Source: Anas platyrhynchos | Taxonomy: Eukaryota; Chordata; Aves; Anseriformes; Anatidae | NCBI RefSeq assembly: GCF_047663525.1 | Contig: NC_092588.1 | Location: 46,856,501 to 46,920,500 of the forward strand | DNA: 64,000 nucleotides | Direction of reading: 5' to 3' | Shown: piece after piece, positions 53,301 through 64,000 of the stretch | Numbering within the stretch: the stretch's first letter is position 1 | Layout of the letters: the number at the start of each line of letters is the position of its first letter | Notes under the pieces: generated by a model | What the model saw: only the letters and a program-made list of their open reading frames with translations | Told to the model about the DNA's origin: nothing | Database searches by the model: none | Translations under genes and position numbers: made by a program

Positions 53301-54637
53301 GTTGGCCCTATTTTGGTGGCAGAACAGAATCTCAGAGGCCATGGTACCCTGTGTGAAACCTGTTGCTTGATTATTTGTAAAATGAATATTAAAGTTAACA
53401 CCCCGAATATGATAGTAAGTTTACTGAAGTACATGCTAAACATATATGACTATATTTGACTCTCCACCCCAATCATGCTAAATGTCACATGATGTTAGGA
53501 AAGAGTTGGGAAAAAAAGAAAAGAGTAGGGAGAAAAACAAAACTGGAGACCTAGAAGAGGTAGTCAATGGGCTGTGCTTCTCCGCCAAGACAAGGATGCC
53601 TTCTTGTTAAGTTCTGCACCTCCACCCTTTGGTGAGGAATACCTGGGATATCATTTTGCTAGCAATATTATCATATATTAGTGCTATTGCAGTACGTGTA
53701 TTTATCAACGGCATTTTCAAAACTGTTAACCTTATTAAATACTTACAGCTTTGCAAAACTGACTCAGCAGAAGTCCTTGGAAGGACTCTGAAACAGGCAA
53801 ACATTGGACTCTGATAGCAAGTCCCATTTAACGCAACACTTGACTCTGATGACTCACTGGAGCAGTGACTGGGGTGGGCCCTGGCTGCTGATACTTGTGT
53901 CTGTGCATGTATGTGTGTGTGTGTGCATTTCCTAACGCAGCTTGTTCCTTGCTTAGACCATTTTAGACATTGAGCTTAGAGGTGTCAACTCATTTGATGT
54001 TCCTTTCCTCCCACCCTCAGGACACAAACTAATCTCCTGACATTAAGTACTCTGACCACTCTCTTGAGAAATAAAACATTTTGTCAGTATCTTCGTTAGG
54101 TCAGGATTTTAGCTTTTGTATCTAAGTAGGCAGGACATCACAGTTTGGCCAATTCCAGTGACATAATTAGGGGAAAAAAGAAGTAGTTCTGATGCCTACA
54201 CATTTTGGATTGACAGTTAAAAATTAATAATATGTAAAGTTATTAAAAAAAAGAAAGAAAGAAGAATTACCTACTGCTTTTGATATTTGGTATTTTAATT
54301 AAGAGTTGAGAGTATTTTTGCAGAGGTAAATATATATTAAAAGGGAACACTGTTTTTTCAGAGTTTCAAGAGTTTACATCATGCCACTAAGAACTATAAT
54401 TTGCAGTTAATCTGTTCCGTTTAACAGCTACAAACACATACAAGTGTGTAAAACATTAAGCAACTTTAAATTCCCCTTATCATTTTCACAATTAAAAATA
54501 TATGAAAATTTATTTATGATTGAGGATCAAACGTCTAGCATATAGGAAATGAGTCCAGGAGCAATCTCCTTTCAAATAGAGGTATATAACTACACAGTAT
54601 GATTCTCAGCAAAGCTCAACATGATCCTAACAAGGCT
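53301..54637. other. Intergenic, nothing recognised
   Basis: A short GT run lies at about 53909-53924. No gene or repeat family was recognised. Confidence 0.5.
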
Positions 54638-57075
54638 GAATCACAGAATCACACACAGAATCACAGAATTTCTAAGTTGGAAGAGACCTCAAGATCATCG
54701 AGTCCAACCTCTAACCTAACACTAACAGTACCCACTAAACCATATCCCTAAGCTCTACATCAAAACATCTTTTAAAGACTTCCAGGGATGGTGACTCCAC
54801 CACTTCCCTGGGCAGCCTCTTCCAATGTCTAACAACCCTTTCGGTAAAGAAGTTCTTCCTAAGATCCAGCCTAAAACTCCCCTGGCACAACTTAAGCCCA
54901 TTCCCCCTCGTCCTGTCACCAGGCACATGAGAGAATAGACCAACCCCCACCTCACTACAGCCTCCTTTAAGGTATCTGTAGAGAGCGATAAGGTCGCCCC
55001 TGAGCCTCCTCTTCTCCAGGCTGAACAAGCCCAGCTCCTTCAGCCGCTCCTCGTAGGACTTGTTCTCCAGGCCCCTCACCAGCTTCGTCGCCCTTCTTTG
55101 GACCCGCTCAAGCACCTCGATGTCCTTCTTGTAGCGAGGGGCCCAAAACTGAACACAGTACTCGAGGTGCGGCCTCACCAGAGCCGAGTACAGGGGGACG
55201 ATCACCTCCCTAGCCCTGCTGGTCACACTGTTTCTGATACAAGCCAGGATGCCGTTGGCCTTCTTGGCCACCTGAGCACACTGCTGGCTCATATTCAGCC
55301 GACTGTCCACCATCACTCCCAGGTCCTTCTCTGCCTGGCAGCTTTCCAACCACTCATCTCCCAGCCTGTAGCTCTGCTCGGGGTTATTGCGCCCCAGGTG
55401 CAGGACCCGGCACTTGGCCTTGTTAAACTTCATGCAGTTGACCTCAGCCCATCGGTGCAGCCTATCCAGATCCTCCTGCAGAGCCTTCCTACCCTCGAGC
55501 AGATCGACACATGCGCATAGCTTGGTGTCATCTGCAAACTTACTGAGGGTGCACTCAATGCCCTCGTCCAGATCATTGATGAAGATGTTAAAGAGGACCG
55601 GCCCCAGCACCGAGCCCTGGGGGATGCCACTAGTGACTGGCCTCCAACTGGACTTGACTCCATTTACCACAACTCTTTGGGCCCGGCTATCCAGCCAGTT
55701 TCTAACCCAACGAAGTGTGCGCCAGTCCAAGCCAAGAGCAGCCAGTTTCTTGAGGAGAATTCTGTGGGAGACGGTGTCAAAAGCCTTGCTGAAGTCAAGG
55801 TAGACCACATCCACAGCCTTTCCCTCATCCACCCAGCGCGTCACTTTGTCATAGAAGGAGATCAGGTTCGTCAAGCAGGACCTGCCTTTCATAAACCCAT
55901 GCTGACTGGGCCTGATCGCCTGCTTGCCCTTCAAGTGCCGCATGATGACTCCCAAGAGGATCTGCTCCATGAGTTTCCCTGGTACTGAGGTCAAACTGAC
56001 AGGCCTGTAGTTTCCCGGGTCAGCCCTCCGGCCCTTCTTGTAGATGGGCGTCACATTTGCTAGCCGCCAGTCAGCTGGGACCTCCCCCGATAGCCAGGAC
56101 TGCTGATAAATGATGGATAGTGGCTTGGCCAGCTCCTCTGCCAGTTCTCTCAGTACCCTTGGGTGGATCCCATCTGGCCCCATCGACTTGTGCACATCCA
56201 AGTGCCGTAGCAGGTCACCAACCAGTTCTTCGTGGATGGTGAGGGCCACATCCTGCTCCCCATCCCCTTCCACCAGCTCAGGGTACTGGGTATCCAGAGA
56301 ACAACCGGTATTGCCGCTAAAGACTGAGGCAAAGAAGGCATTGAGCACCTCCGCCTTTTCCTCATCTCTTGTAACTAAGTTTCCCCCTGCATCCAGTAAA
56401 GGATGGAGATTCTCCTTAGTCCTCCTTTTTGTGTTGATGTATTTATAAAAGCGTTTTTTGTTATCTTTAACGGCAGTAGCCAGATTGAGCTCCAGATGAG
56501 CTTTGGCCTTCCTAATTTTGTCCCTGCACAGCCTCGCTACATCCTTATAGTCCTCCCTAGTTGCCTGCCCACTTTTCCAAAGATTATAAACCCTCTTTTT
56601 TCTCCTAAGCTCAAGCCACAGTTCTCTGTTGAGCCAGGCTGGTCTTCTTCCCCCCTGGCTCATCTTTGGGCACATGGGAACAGACCGCTCCTGCGCCATT
56701 AGGATTTGCCTCTTGAAGAGCGCCCAGCCTTCCTGGACCCCTCTGCCCTTCAGAACCGCCTCCCAAGGGATTCCACCAACTAGTGTCGTGAGCAGCCCAA
56801 AGTCAGCCCTCCGAAAGTCCAATACAGTGGTTTTACTGGTTCCCTTCCTGGCCTCGCCAAGAATAGTGAACTCCACCATTTCGTGGTCACTCTGCCCAAG
56901 ACAGCTCCCGACAATCACATCCTCCACCAGTCCTTCTCTGTTTGTGAAGAGAAGGTCTAGCGGGGCACCACCCCTGGTAGGTTCACTAATCAGCTGCGTC
57001 AGGAAGCTATCTTCCACTTTCTCCAGAAACCTCCTAGACTGCTTTCTCTGGGCTGTGTTGTGCTTATCACACTGC
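54638..57075 (-). mobile_element. CR1 LINE, long 5'-truncated copy with open ORF2
   Basis: The 3' end of the element is at the low-coordinate side: gaatcacagaatcacacaca (the reversed terminal repeat), then 'ctaagttggaagagacctca', a 3' UTR of about 95 bp, then ORF2. Homology ends near 57075 inside the endonuclease domain, so the 5' UTR, ORF1 and most of the endonuclease are missing, the usual outcome of incomplete reverse transcription. No target duplication was seen, which is normal for CR1. The reading frame has no stop or frameshift over about 2.3 kb, so insertion is young relative to the other copies in the window. Confidence 0.96.
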
Positions 57076-57101
57076 CACTCCCTGCCTCTCTCAGCTCTAG
57101 T
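54735..57101 (-). CDS. CR1 ORF2 fragment: endonuclease tail plus reverse transcriptase
   Basis: Open from 57101 to the TAG at 54735-54737, 788 codons. It is a truncated ORF and has no proven start; a GTG at 57015-57017 is one arbitrary in-frame point. Counting from that codon, [11 protein letters not shown] (40-50) is the end of an APE-type endonuclease with its catalytic SDH. The reverse transcriptase spans about 315-565, with motif A LDFSKAFD (407-414), motif B SGIPQGS (463-469) and the catalytic FADD (494-497). A CR1-typical C-terminal region follows ([11 protein letters not shown] near 641). All core polymerase residues seen are intact. In the full element this protein nicks DNA and reverse-transcribes the RNA in place. 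This copy lacks most of the nickase, so it is not autonomous. No cellular gene is implied. Confidence 0.9.
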   Translation of the reverse strand, partial: TRAERGREWQCDKHNTAQRKQSRRFLEKVEDSFLTQLISEPTRGGAPLDLLFTNREGLVEDVIVGSCLGQSDHEMVEFTILGEARKGTSKTTVLDFRRADFGLLTTLVGGIPWEAVLKGRGVQEGWALFKRQILMAQERSVPMCPKMSQGGRRPAWLNRELWLELRRKKRVYNLWKSGQATREDYKDVARLCRDKIRKAKAHLELNLATAVKDNKKRFYKYINTKRRTKENLHPLLDAGGNLVTRDEEKAEVLNAFFASVFSGNTGCSLDTQYPELVEGDGEQDVALTIHEELVGDLLRHLDVHKSMGPDGIHPRVLRELAEELAKPLSIIYQQSWLSGEVPADWRLANVTPIYKKGRRADPGNYRPVSLTSVPGKLMEQILLGVIMRHLKGKQAIRPSQHGFMKGRSCLTNLISFYDKVTRWVDEGKAVDVVYLDFSKAFDTVSHRILLKKLAALGLDWRTLRWVRNWLDSRAQRVVVNGVKSSWRPVTSGIPQGSVLGPVLFNIFINDLDEGIECTLSKFADDTKLCACVDLLEGRKALQEDLDRLHRWAEVNCMKFNKAKCRVLHLGRNNPEQSYRLGDEWLESCQAEKDLGVMVDSRLNMSQQCAQVAKKANGILACIRNSVTSRAREVIVPLYSALVRPHLEYCVQFWAPRYKKDIEVLERVQRRATKLVRGLENKSYEERLKELGLFSLEKRRLRGDLIALYRYLKGGCSEVGVGLFSHVPGDRTRGNGLKLCQGSFRLDLRKNFFTERVVRHWKRLPREVVESPSLEVFKRCFDVELRDMV

Positions 57102-57543
57102 CTAACAGTGAGATTGGCTTAGGTATTTGCTTTGCCAGGGAAAAGGAAGGAATCTGTGCATGACCGGTCTGCCTCAGTACTGCTGTGACATTGATACTGA
57201 ATCTGGCCAGACCTAGGAAACAGAATTTGCACTTATAGTTTCCTTGCAATCCTTCCGTCTTCTGGATAATGTTAACTTCTTTCATATATGGTTGCCATCA
57301 AAGTTTCTAGTCCTGGGAGGTGGAAACCTGTCTTCCAAAAGCATTTTCCCATATCCATTCCGGCCATGTTTTCAACATATAAGTTAGTACAGATTCTCTT
57401 CAAGCATAAGCTTGTGCTTTTTCTTCCATTTTTTTGATGTAATTTGAATATGAAGTAGAACAGGCCCACATACAGATATTTGCCATAATAAATGTCAGTT
57501 TCACATTTGCCATAATTTACCATCTGGAACAGAAATACTGCAG

Positions 57544-57574
<31 letters not shown>

Positions 57575-58042
57575 AAGAGGAAGAACATTTCACCTATCTC
57601 ATTCCAGGACTCTATTTTTCCTTCCATCACTGCCAATCACTGCTTTACACCCACATCCACACATATACATGTATATACACATACAAAAATGGAAAAGGTA
57701 ACAAAATGGACAAAGTTTATTTCAATATACTGATGAAGCTAATACGTTGGTATGTTCTTCATGAAAAAAAAAAGAAGACATTATTTTGCTGAAAGGTAGA
57801 AATTTCCATGTTTATGAAAGTAAATACTCTTCTCTTGCCTTCATCAGAAGAGAGGAGGAATGATGAGGAATAAGACAACTGAACAAAAGATTTACTCATT
57901 TAAAAGGAAAGTATAAAAATAAACCAGAAAGAGAGCAATGTTGTTGTCACATTACAGAAAATTAAGAATTGTGCAAAAATTTAAGCAGGTTTTTCACTTT
58001 TACATCTGGATAGTAGCAACAAGTTAAGAATAAAAACACGTA
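57076..58042. other. Intergenic; long poly(A) run
   Basis: A run of about 29 A lies at 57543-57571. It is preceded about 50-60 nt upstream by an AATAAA (in 'ccataataaatgtc'), as in a retroposed transcript, but the 430 bp before it show no recognisable gene. Confidence 0.4.
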
Positions 58043-58403
58043 AGAGAGAGAAAGGAGAGAAAGAGAGAGAAAGGGAGAAGAGAGAAGGAAGGGAGGAAGG
58101 AAGGGAGGAAGGGAGGGAGGAAGGGAGGAAGGGAGGAAGGGAGGAAGGGAGGAAGGGAGGAAGGGAGGAAGGGAGGAAGGGAGGAAGGGAGGAAGGGAGG
58201 AAGGGAGGAAGGAAGGGAGGAAGGGAGGAAGGGAGGAAGGGAGGAAGGGAGGAAGGGAGGAAGGGAGGAAGGGAGGAAGGGAGGAAGGGAGGAAGGGAGG
58301 AAGGGAGGAAGGAAGGAAGGAAGGAAGGAAGGAAGGAAGGAAGGAAGGAAGGAAGGAAGGAAGGAAGGAAGGAAGGAAGGAAGGAAGGAAGGAAGGAAGG
58401 AAA
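58043..58403. repeat. (GGAAGGGA)n/(GGAA)n array, 361 nt all-purine
   Basis: Purines only for 361 nt: a GAGA-rich lead-in, then GGAAGGGA/GGAGGAAG units, then a pure (GGAA)n block from about 58308 to 58401. The Pro-Ser-Leu-rich frame on the minus strand is an artefact. It is a likely triplex-forming tract and a cluster of GGAA cores. Confidence 0.97.
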
Positions 58404-58504
58404 TGATCTTTCGATTTTCCTACTTTGGGAAGGTGGGAGTGAGTGAGAAGCTGTGCAAATGCTTAATTTCTGGCTGGGGTCTACCCACCACATCAATCAC
58501 AGAT

Positions 58505-58610
58505 GCACCTTGCACTTGCTCTTTTTAAACTTAATGAGGTTATGGTCAGCCCATTTCTGGCCAAATCTCTCTGTATTTCAGCACTGCCCAGCAGCTGTAT
58601 GGCTGTGAAC
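58505..58610 (-). mobile_element. Degenerate CR1 LINE fragment (coding part)
   Basis: The blocks 'ccttgcacttgctcttttta', 'aacttaatgaggttatggtc' and 'agcccatttctggccaaatc' follow the reversed CR1 ORF2 segment that is also present at about 55.41-55.47 kb in the long copy (gcacttggccttgttaaact, cagcccatcggtgcagccta). Strongly diverged. Confidence 0.6.
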
Positions 58611-59157
58611 TTCAGTGAACTGTGAGCTTCTAGAACTCTAGAACTAGGTTAAGAGAGATTTTTACAGTCACGCTTGTTTTCAACAGTCTTTTTGCAAATA
58701 GGTTGTTGAAAGAGACCAATAAATTCACTGAGAGTCACATATAATGTGTCCAGTAAAAGGAAAACATGGAAGTATTTGAAATCATTGTTGAAGAGGTGAA
58801 ATATACAGTTCAAAAATAGTGAAAATAACACCTTCCAGGTAATGAAAGTTTTCTTAAGACTATAAATTCTTGGCATTAACCACCCTAAAGCAAAACCTAC
58901 AGATGCTACCTGAAGTCAGATGAAATAGAAAATAGATCTATACATTTAATTATTTTAGAGTTGTGTTTCATCTCTGTTACACTGGTACATATTAATTGAT
59001 TCTCATGAGCCACCTCTTATTTATAAACTTATGTGAGAGTTCCTTGTTTAAGCAGTGGTATATTATTTGCTGTCCGTGGTAGGTGTGACTTGGATGGCTT
59101 GGATGGATGGCTCCCTTCCTATATTCCTGTAAGAGAAAATTGGCACTCTAAAGCTTG

Positions 59158-59194
<37 letters not shown>

Positions 59195-60462
59195 CTTGAA
59201 CAGCTACCTGCATCTGATAGAGGGAAATACATAAGAATGCCAGTCTTCAAAATTCTAATTTCTAGTAGGTGTCATAGTGTACGAAGAACATTAGCTACTA
59301 GCCTGAACTAGTAGCATGTGACTGGTGTTTTGATTGAAAATGCTTTCTCCACTTTTACCCTTCATACAATCACTTCTTTGGACCATGCTCTAACAAAAGA
59401 AACTCCTGCTAATTTCACAAAAACTAAATACAGCATGCATTGCAAAATATCCCACACAATAACAGGGAATCTATTGTGGTTTAATTTAAAAGAATGAACA
59501 ATTTTTGCTTTGTTGAGTAACCTGGAACAAATTCTGCATGAATTATACACACCTTCAGGCTCAGGAATGCTGTCCCTTTGGAGCTCTGCTTTACCAGGTT
59601 GCAACAGGAATGGCTAGAAGGAGAAAGGGATTGCAGCATATGAAAAATTAAAGTGATATTTATGCCAGGACAGTGCTGGAGGCAGTTTTGCCTGGTTTAG
59701 CAGACCCAGAAATCAAAAATCCTAGTGGGCTCCTCACTATTAAACTGGATCTGACATCAGAGCTGTCAAGCTGTATTCCCTGCTGCCACTTCATTAGAGG
59801 AAGCCTTGCTGCCCATTCTCATGATCCTCCTTCTCCACGCAGAGTTTGTCTTGCAACTGGAAGTCAAGATTGCTGCAGAAACCAGTCCTGGATGTCACAG
59901 ATAGAATCAATAGCTGAAGTTTCTAATTCTGCAGGTTTGCTGTAACCATCATCCAAGCAGGGTACAATAAAGCTGTCTGGGATACAGCCAAACCTGCTTT
60001 GGTGTTGCCTTCTACTGCACTGCAGATATAACATCTAAATGAAAATTTTTATGAAGCAGTACTATGTCTTGCAAGAAAAGATTAATTGCAAATTACAAAA
60101 TATTTTGCATTTTCTTGTAAATGGCAGTGTCTGTCAATACAAACTATGGAGGTCTAGGATTGGGTTAAATACTTTCAGAAAGATGTTTCACCATAATTAC
60201 TGTGCACAACTTCCACATGCAAAAAGGTAACGCAAAAAGAGATGCCTCTCCCTGCAGATGAGTGTGATCCCTTCTCTAGACTGATCTACTGAAAATATAA
60301 ACACTCTTAATCACCTCGCTCATCACAGAGAGCTTTAAGTTTAGAAGTCTCAGTCCTCAGTGTATCGGTGAAGTGTGCCTGAGTAAGTGGGTGCACAGCT
60401 GTGATATCAGACCTTCAACACACTGCACACACTACAACCCCTGAGAAAGAATGCATTCTATC
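58611..60462. other. Intergenic; poly(T) run
   Basis: A run of 33 T lies at 59160-59192. No gene was recognised; frames up to 90 codons are chance. Confidence 0.5.
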
Positions 60463-60536
60463 TTTATTTTATTTTATTTTATTTTATTTTATTTTATTTT
60501 ATTTTATTTTATTTTATTTTATTTTATTTTATTTTT
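60463..60536. repeat. (TTTTA)n pentanucleotide microsatellite
   Basis: About 14 perfect TTTTA units. Confidence 0.95.
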
Positions 60537-62731
60537 AATCTATTTAGGACCTAAGTTGATGAAGTCTCTTCCTTTCTAAATAGTGCTGGTGCTTTAATTG
60601 AAGATCTGGTAACTCCAGCTCTGAGCAGCTAAGAGGAATGTCAAACACACACAGTTACATACACAGTTATATACACACACAGTCACATGCATTTCAAACT
60701 TGGAACAAATTACATTTAATTCAGAGGTAAATGCAGGATTGACTGGATTCCTTTACATTATCTATGCTCTCCTTACAGATTTGAGATGTTGTTTTGTAAA
60801 AGCTTATCTGTTAAAACCTTAGTGTCCAGACAAGAAGATAAAGTGAGGCTCTGGCTATTTTAACCTTTGAACTTCGTTTATTGAAATGTGATTATTTATT
60901 TATTTACTAATTTATTCATTTTGCTGGCTGTTAAGGTCTTTGGAGACCCTGTTATACTTTTAACTTCACTGTAAAAGTCTTAAAGGCATATTTCAAGGAC
61001 TTTTCTATGACTGTAGAGTACTGTGATCCTACAAGAACCAAGAAATATTTTCAGTTAGAAGGTGATCTCATATCACATTTCAATCTTTTAGTTAAGTTGA
61101 AGAAGATCTCAATTCAATGACTACTGAAACAAATTTATTTTCAAATTTGAGAGGCGGCGTAGAGTGTTAATCATTACAGGTCTCAGTAAAATTCTGGGAG
61201 AATTCTATGACAATTCCTTTAAGAGAACTGTGTGGCAAGTTCCTTTAATCTTTTTTGGATGTTCACTCAGCACTTCTCTTTGGACTAAGTTAGCAGCCTG
61301 TTAGCTTTTCTCCTCCCTCATAAAACATCCAGTCTAAGCTTCAAAGAATTGTCAGTCTTATATGCTGGAGACATTTACTTCATCCCGTACTTCTACTTTT
61401 GTATACATTGCTCCTTTTCAAAATTTATTTTGGTATTCTTAGCTTCTAAAGCAGTTGAGACAATCAGTTGATTTTGCTTTTTTCTCTTATTTCTATTTAA
61501 GGATGCCAATAATACTAATAACTTTTTTTTTTTTTTTTTTTTTTTTCTTTAAGGCTTAGGAGCATCCTAGACCATTTAACTGTTCATTTTCCCTACTACT
61601 ATATATCATAAAATATCAAATTAAGTCATTCTCTAGCATCTCCATTATCTCAGAATCTTCTATCAGGCCTGTTATTAAATCTCTGCCTTCTATTTTTTCC
61701 AGGAGTAGGTCAACACTACAGTCACTTTAATTAGTATATGATCTAACTGCATAATTAAGTCAGTTGCTACATCTCCTCAGATCAGTGCTATAAAATATAC
61801 TCATAGATAGATGATCTTGGCAGATAAGTCTTGGACCTCACAGAACATCCGAAGTAAATAGAGTGCATAGCATCTCTGAAAGCTGGGCTTTTGCACAATC
61901 ATATATTTTACTCTGTCTCTTCAAAGAGTGTCTGAAGAATTGCTTGAAGCTTTCAGATCAAAATGACTCTTGATATTGGAGAGGAGGGATGGGATGCTTA
62001 TGTAAAGAAAGCTACAGAGCACAATATTTGTTAGCTGAAGGTACATTTGTTATCTGACACTGCAGCATGCATAGTGGGCCTGCTAATTAAAACATCTCTC
62101 CCATCTTTGCTTTTCTGGCCAAAATAAAGCCAACAGGAAAATTAGATTAGCAAGTCTCCCTAGTTTTAAATGAGAAAAGTTTCACATATAATTCTGTAGG
62201 TTACCCCTGTTACCATTGACTTAATTGCTTCCCAGTATGGACAGAGACAGTTGACGGCTAGAACAGAGTGGAAATATACATGTTGGCCATGTTGCTTCCA
62301 TGCATTCTTCCCCCAGAGAAAAGGATGCAGATACCACTCTGCAGAAGAGTGCAGTTTAGAAGAACCTAGATCTATCTAGGGAGGTTAGGACAGCTAGAGC
62401 AGATGCCACTCCTAGCACTGGGAGAAGAAACTGAAGACCCTGCAACCTACTGCAGAATCAACTGCAGAAGAAGAATAGCTGAGGAATACTTCAGAGATGA
62501 GAAAGAAGAAGAAATTCAGTTGCCCCAGTGTATACATCTGTGATGCAGGTTAGGAATCTCCGTACGTAATTACTGTAAGGACAAAAGTAATTCAGATGTA
62601 CAATTCATTTCATTCTAATGTAAATTATATGGGCCTTAGAATTGGCTATTTTTCCCGAGAAACTATAAAATTAGTTCAGATACTAACTCAGGTAAAGATG
62701 AACACGCAACAGAAATCTAAATTTAGGGCTA
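60537..62731. other. Intergenic, no gene recognised
   Basis: Includes a CA-rich patch (about 60645-60690) and a T run (61523-61546). Otherwise unique AT-rich sequence. Confidence 0.5.
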
Positions 62732-63757
62732 TGTGCTGCTTTTACCCTGCTACACAACTGAACTCCAACACAACCTCTCACTTCTCACTCTCACTCTCTC
62801 ACTTCTCAAAGAAAAAGGAGAAGAAAATACAATAGAAAGGGCTTGAGGGTTGAGTTAAGGACAGGGAGAGCACTTAACAATTACCATCACTGGCAAAGCA
62901 GGATCAGCATAGGAAGATTAATATAATTTATTGTCTATGGCTAGAAAATTAGAACAGTGAGAAAGTAAAAGCAAAGTAAAAGCAACTTCCTCTCATCCAC
63001 CCTCTCCTACCTCCTCCCCCAAAGTGGCACAGGGGAATGGGGAATGGAGGCTGTGGTCAGTTCCTAACGCTTTGTCTCTGCTGCTCTTTCACGGTCACTC
63101 TCTGCCCCTGCTCCATGTGGGGTCACTTCCCGAACTGAGTCTGTGGGGGCTTCCACAGAAGAAGAACTCATGCTGGAGCAGCAGACTGCTCTGGCATGGG
63201 TCCCATATGGGTGGCAGCTCCCTCCAGACCCCCTGCTCTTGCGTGGGCTCCTCTCCATGGGCTGCAGCTCCAGCCCAGGGCCTGCTCCTGTGGGGGGGCT
63301 CTCCATGGGCCACAGCCTCCTCCAGGACACATTCACCTGCTCCACCAGGGGCTCCTCCCTGGGCTGCAGCATGGAGATCTGCTCCATGTGGGACCCATGG
63401 GCTGCAGGGGGACAGCCTGCTCTACCAGGGGCCTCTCCACAGACTGCAGGAGAACTGCTGCTGCGTGCCTGGAGCACCTCCTGCCCTCCTGCTGCACTGA
63501 GCTGGGGGTCTGCAGGGCTGGTTCTCACCCCTCTCTCTCCCAGCTGCAGTTGCAGAGCAGTTTTCTTCTCTTTCCTAAATCTGCTTTCCCAGAGGCCCAA
63601 CCAGCATTGCTCCCTGGCTTGGCTCTGGTCAGCAGTGTGTGTCCCTTTTATAGCTGTCTGGAGCTGGCTCTGATCTGTCATGGGGTAGCTGCTCAGTTCA
63701 GCTCAAAGAGGCTGCCACTGCAGAATGCTGCTACCAGACCCTTGCCAAGTAAACACA
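62732..63757 (-). mobile_element. Solo LTR-like element (avian endogenous retrovirus type), copy B
   Basis: Same family as copy A but inverted. On the minus strand it starts TGTGTTTACTTGGCAAGG (63757) and ends near 62732 with ...AGCAGCACA. It keeps features lost in copy A: CTATAAAAGG (63644-63653, reverse strand), a possible TATA box, and AATAAATTAT (AATAAA at 62927-62932), a likely poly(A) signal. The middle consists of modules of about 60 bp with CCCATGGAGAG and TGGAGCAG. A 205-codon minus-strand frame (63064-63681) follows these modules and resembles no gag, pol or env domain. No internal retroviral genes adjoin it and no target duplication was seen. Confidence 0.72.
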
Positions 63758-64000
63758 GCACAGTAAGACAAATGCCACCTGAATAAAAAATGATGAATAA
63801 AAAATGGGTTACTATGGAATTCTATGGACTCTTCATGGCTCCAACAGCATTTCTTAGTTTATATAGAGGGTAGTGGAGTGCACATGTAAGAAAACAAATT
63901 GAGTTTCTTTGTGGCAATTGCTCTGTGTAGATCACATGCTAAGATAACACTGAAGACATCTGTTAAAAGTTTTTCATGAAAATCTGGTAACTTTTAGGTC
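63758..64000. other. Intergenic to window end
   Basis: Short AT-rich flank, including a duplicated 'gaataaaaaatg' at about 63781-63806. No gene was recognised. Confidence 0.5.

Noticed and set aside
55098..57105. Several plus-strand frames of 99-158 codons opposite the CR1
   Set aside because: Antisense shadows of CR1 ORF2.
57981..58496. 171-codon Pro-Ser-Leu-rich frame on the minus strand
   Set aside because: It is a translation of the GGAA/GGGA array.
1..64000. CRISPR arrays, bacterial operons, tRNA or rRNA genes
   Set aside because: No spaced direct repeats of CRISPR type, no clustered same-strand gene runs and no tRNA A/B-box pairs were seen; the sequence is vertebrate nuclear DNA.

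Overview
This is AT-rich, gene-poor vertebrate DNA, almost certainly from a bird. The evidence for a bird is several CR1 retrotransposon copies, including one with a long open reverse-transcriptase frame, two LTRs of a TG...CA type I know from bird genomes, and a spliced small gene that reads as the sauropsid version of PPDPFL. There are no prokaryotic operons, CRISPR arrays or phage genes. The long in-frame stretches over the microsatellites are artefacts of repeats.

Layout: 1-21.9 kb is intergenic DNA. It carries a microsatellite, a broken PIF/Harbinger (HARBI1-like) transposase relic on the minus strand (about 5.9-6.5 kb), a possible old LTR (about 13.7-15.0 kb, minus) and one small CR1 tail. 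PPDPFL occupies 22.08-25.27 kb on the plus strand. It has four exons, a GC-rich promoter with a TATA box, an 85-codon reading frame and a 3' UTR of about 1.5 kb ending at an AATAAA. From 25.3 to 47.4 kb the window is again intergenic, with CR1 fragments and several large simple repeats, including a 299-nt pure-pyrimidine (CCCTTT)n tract and an AT palindrome. At 47.48-48.39 kb (plus) and 62.73-63.76 kb (minus) lie two copies of the same GC-rich LTR in opposite orientation. Between them is a 5'-truncated CR1 (54.64-57.08 kb, minus) whose endonuclease tail, reverse transcriptase and C-terminal region are open without a stop, and a 361-nt pure-purine GGAA/GGGA tract at 58.0-58.4 kb.

Only PPDPFL is supported as a host protein-coding gene. 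In mammals it lies in a sparse region between SNAI2 and SNTG1 (from memory), which fits the emptiness of this window. Everything else that can be named is mobile-element DNA or low-complexity sequence. I did not find a convincing new multi-gene system. The best leads are a 70-codon membrane-protein-like frame at 4.1-4.3 kb (minus), the open CR1, the modular LTR pair and the long polypurine/polypyrimidine tracts.
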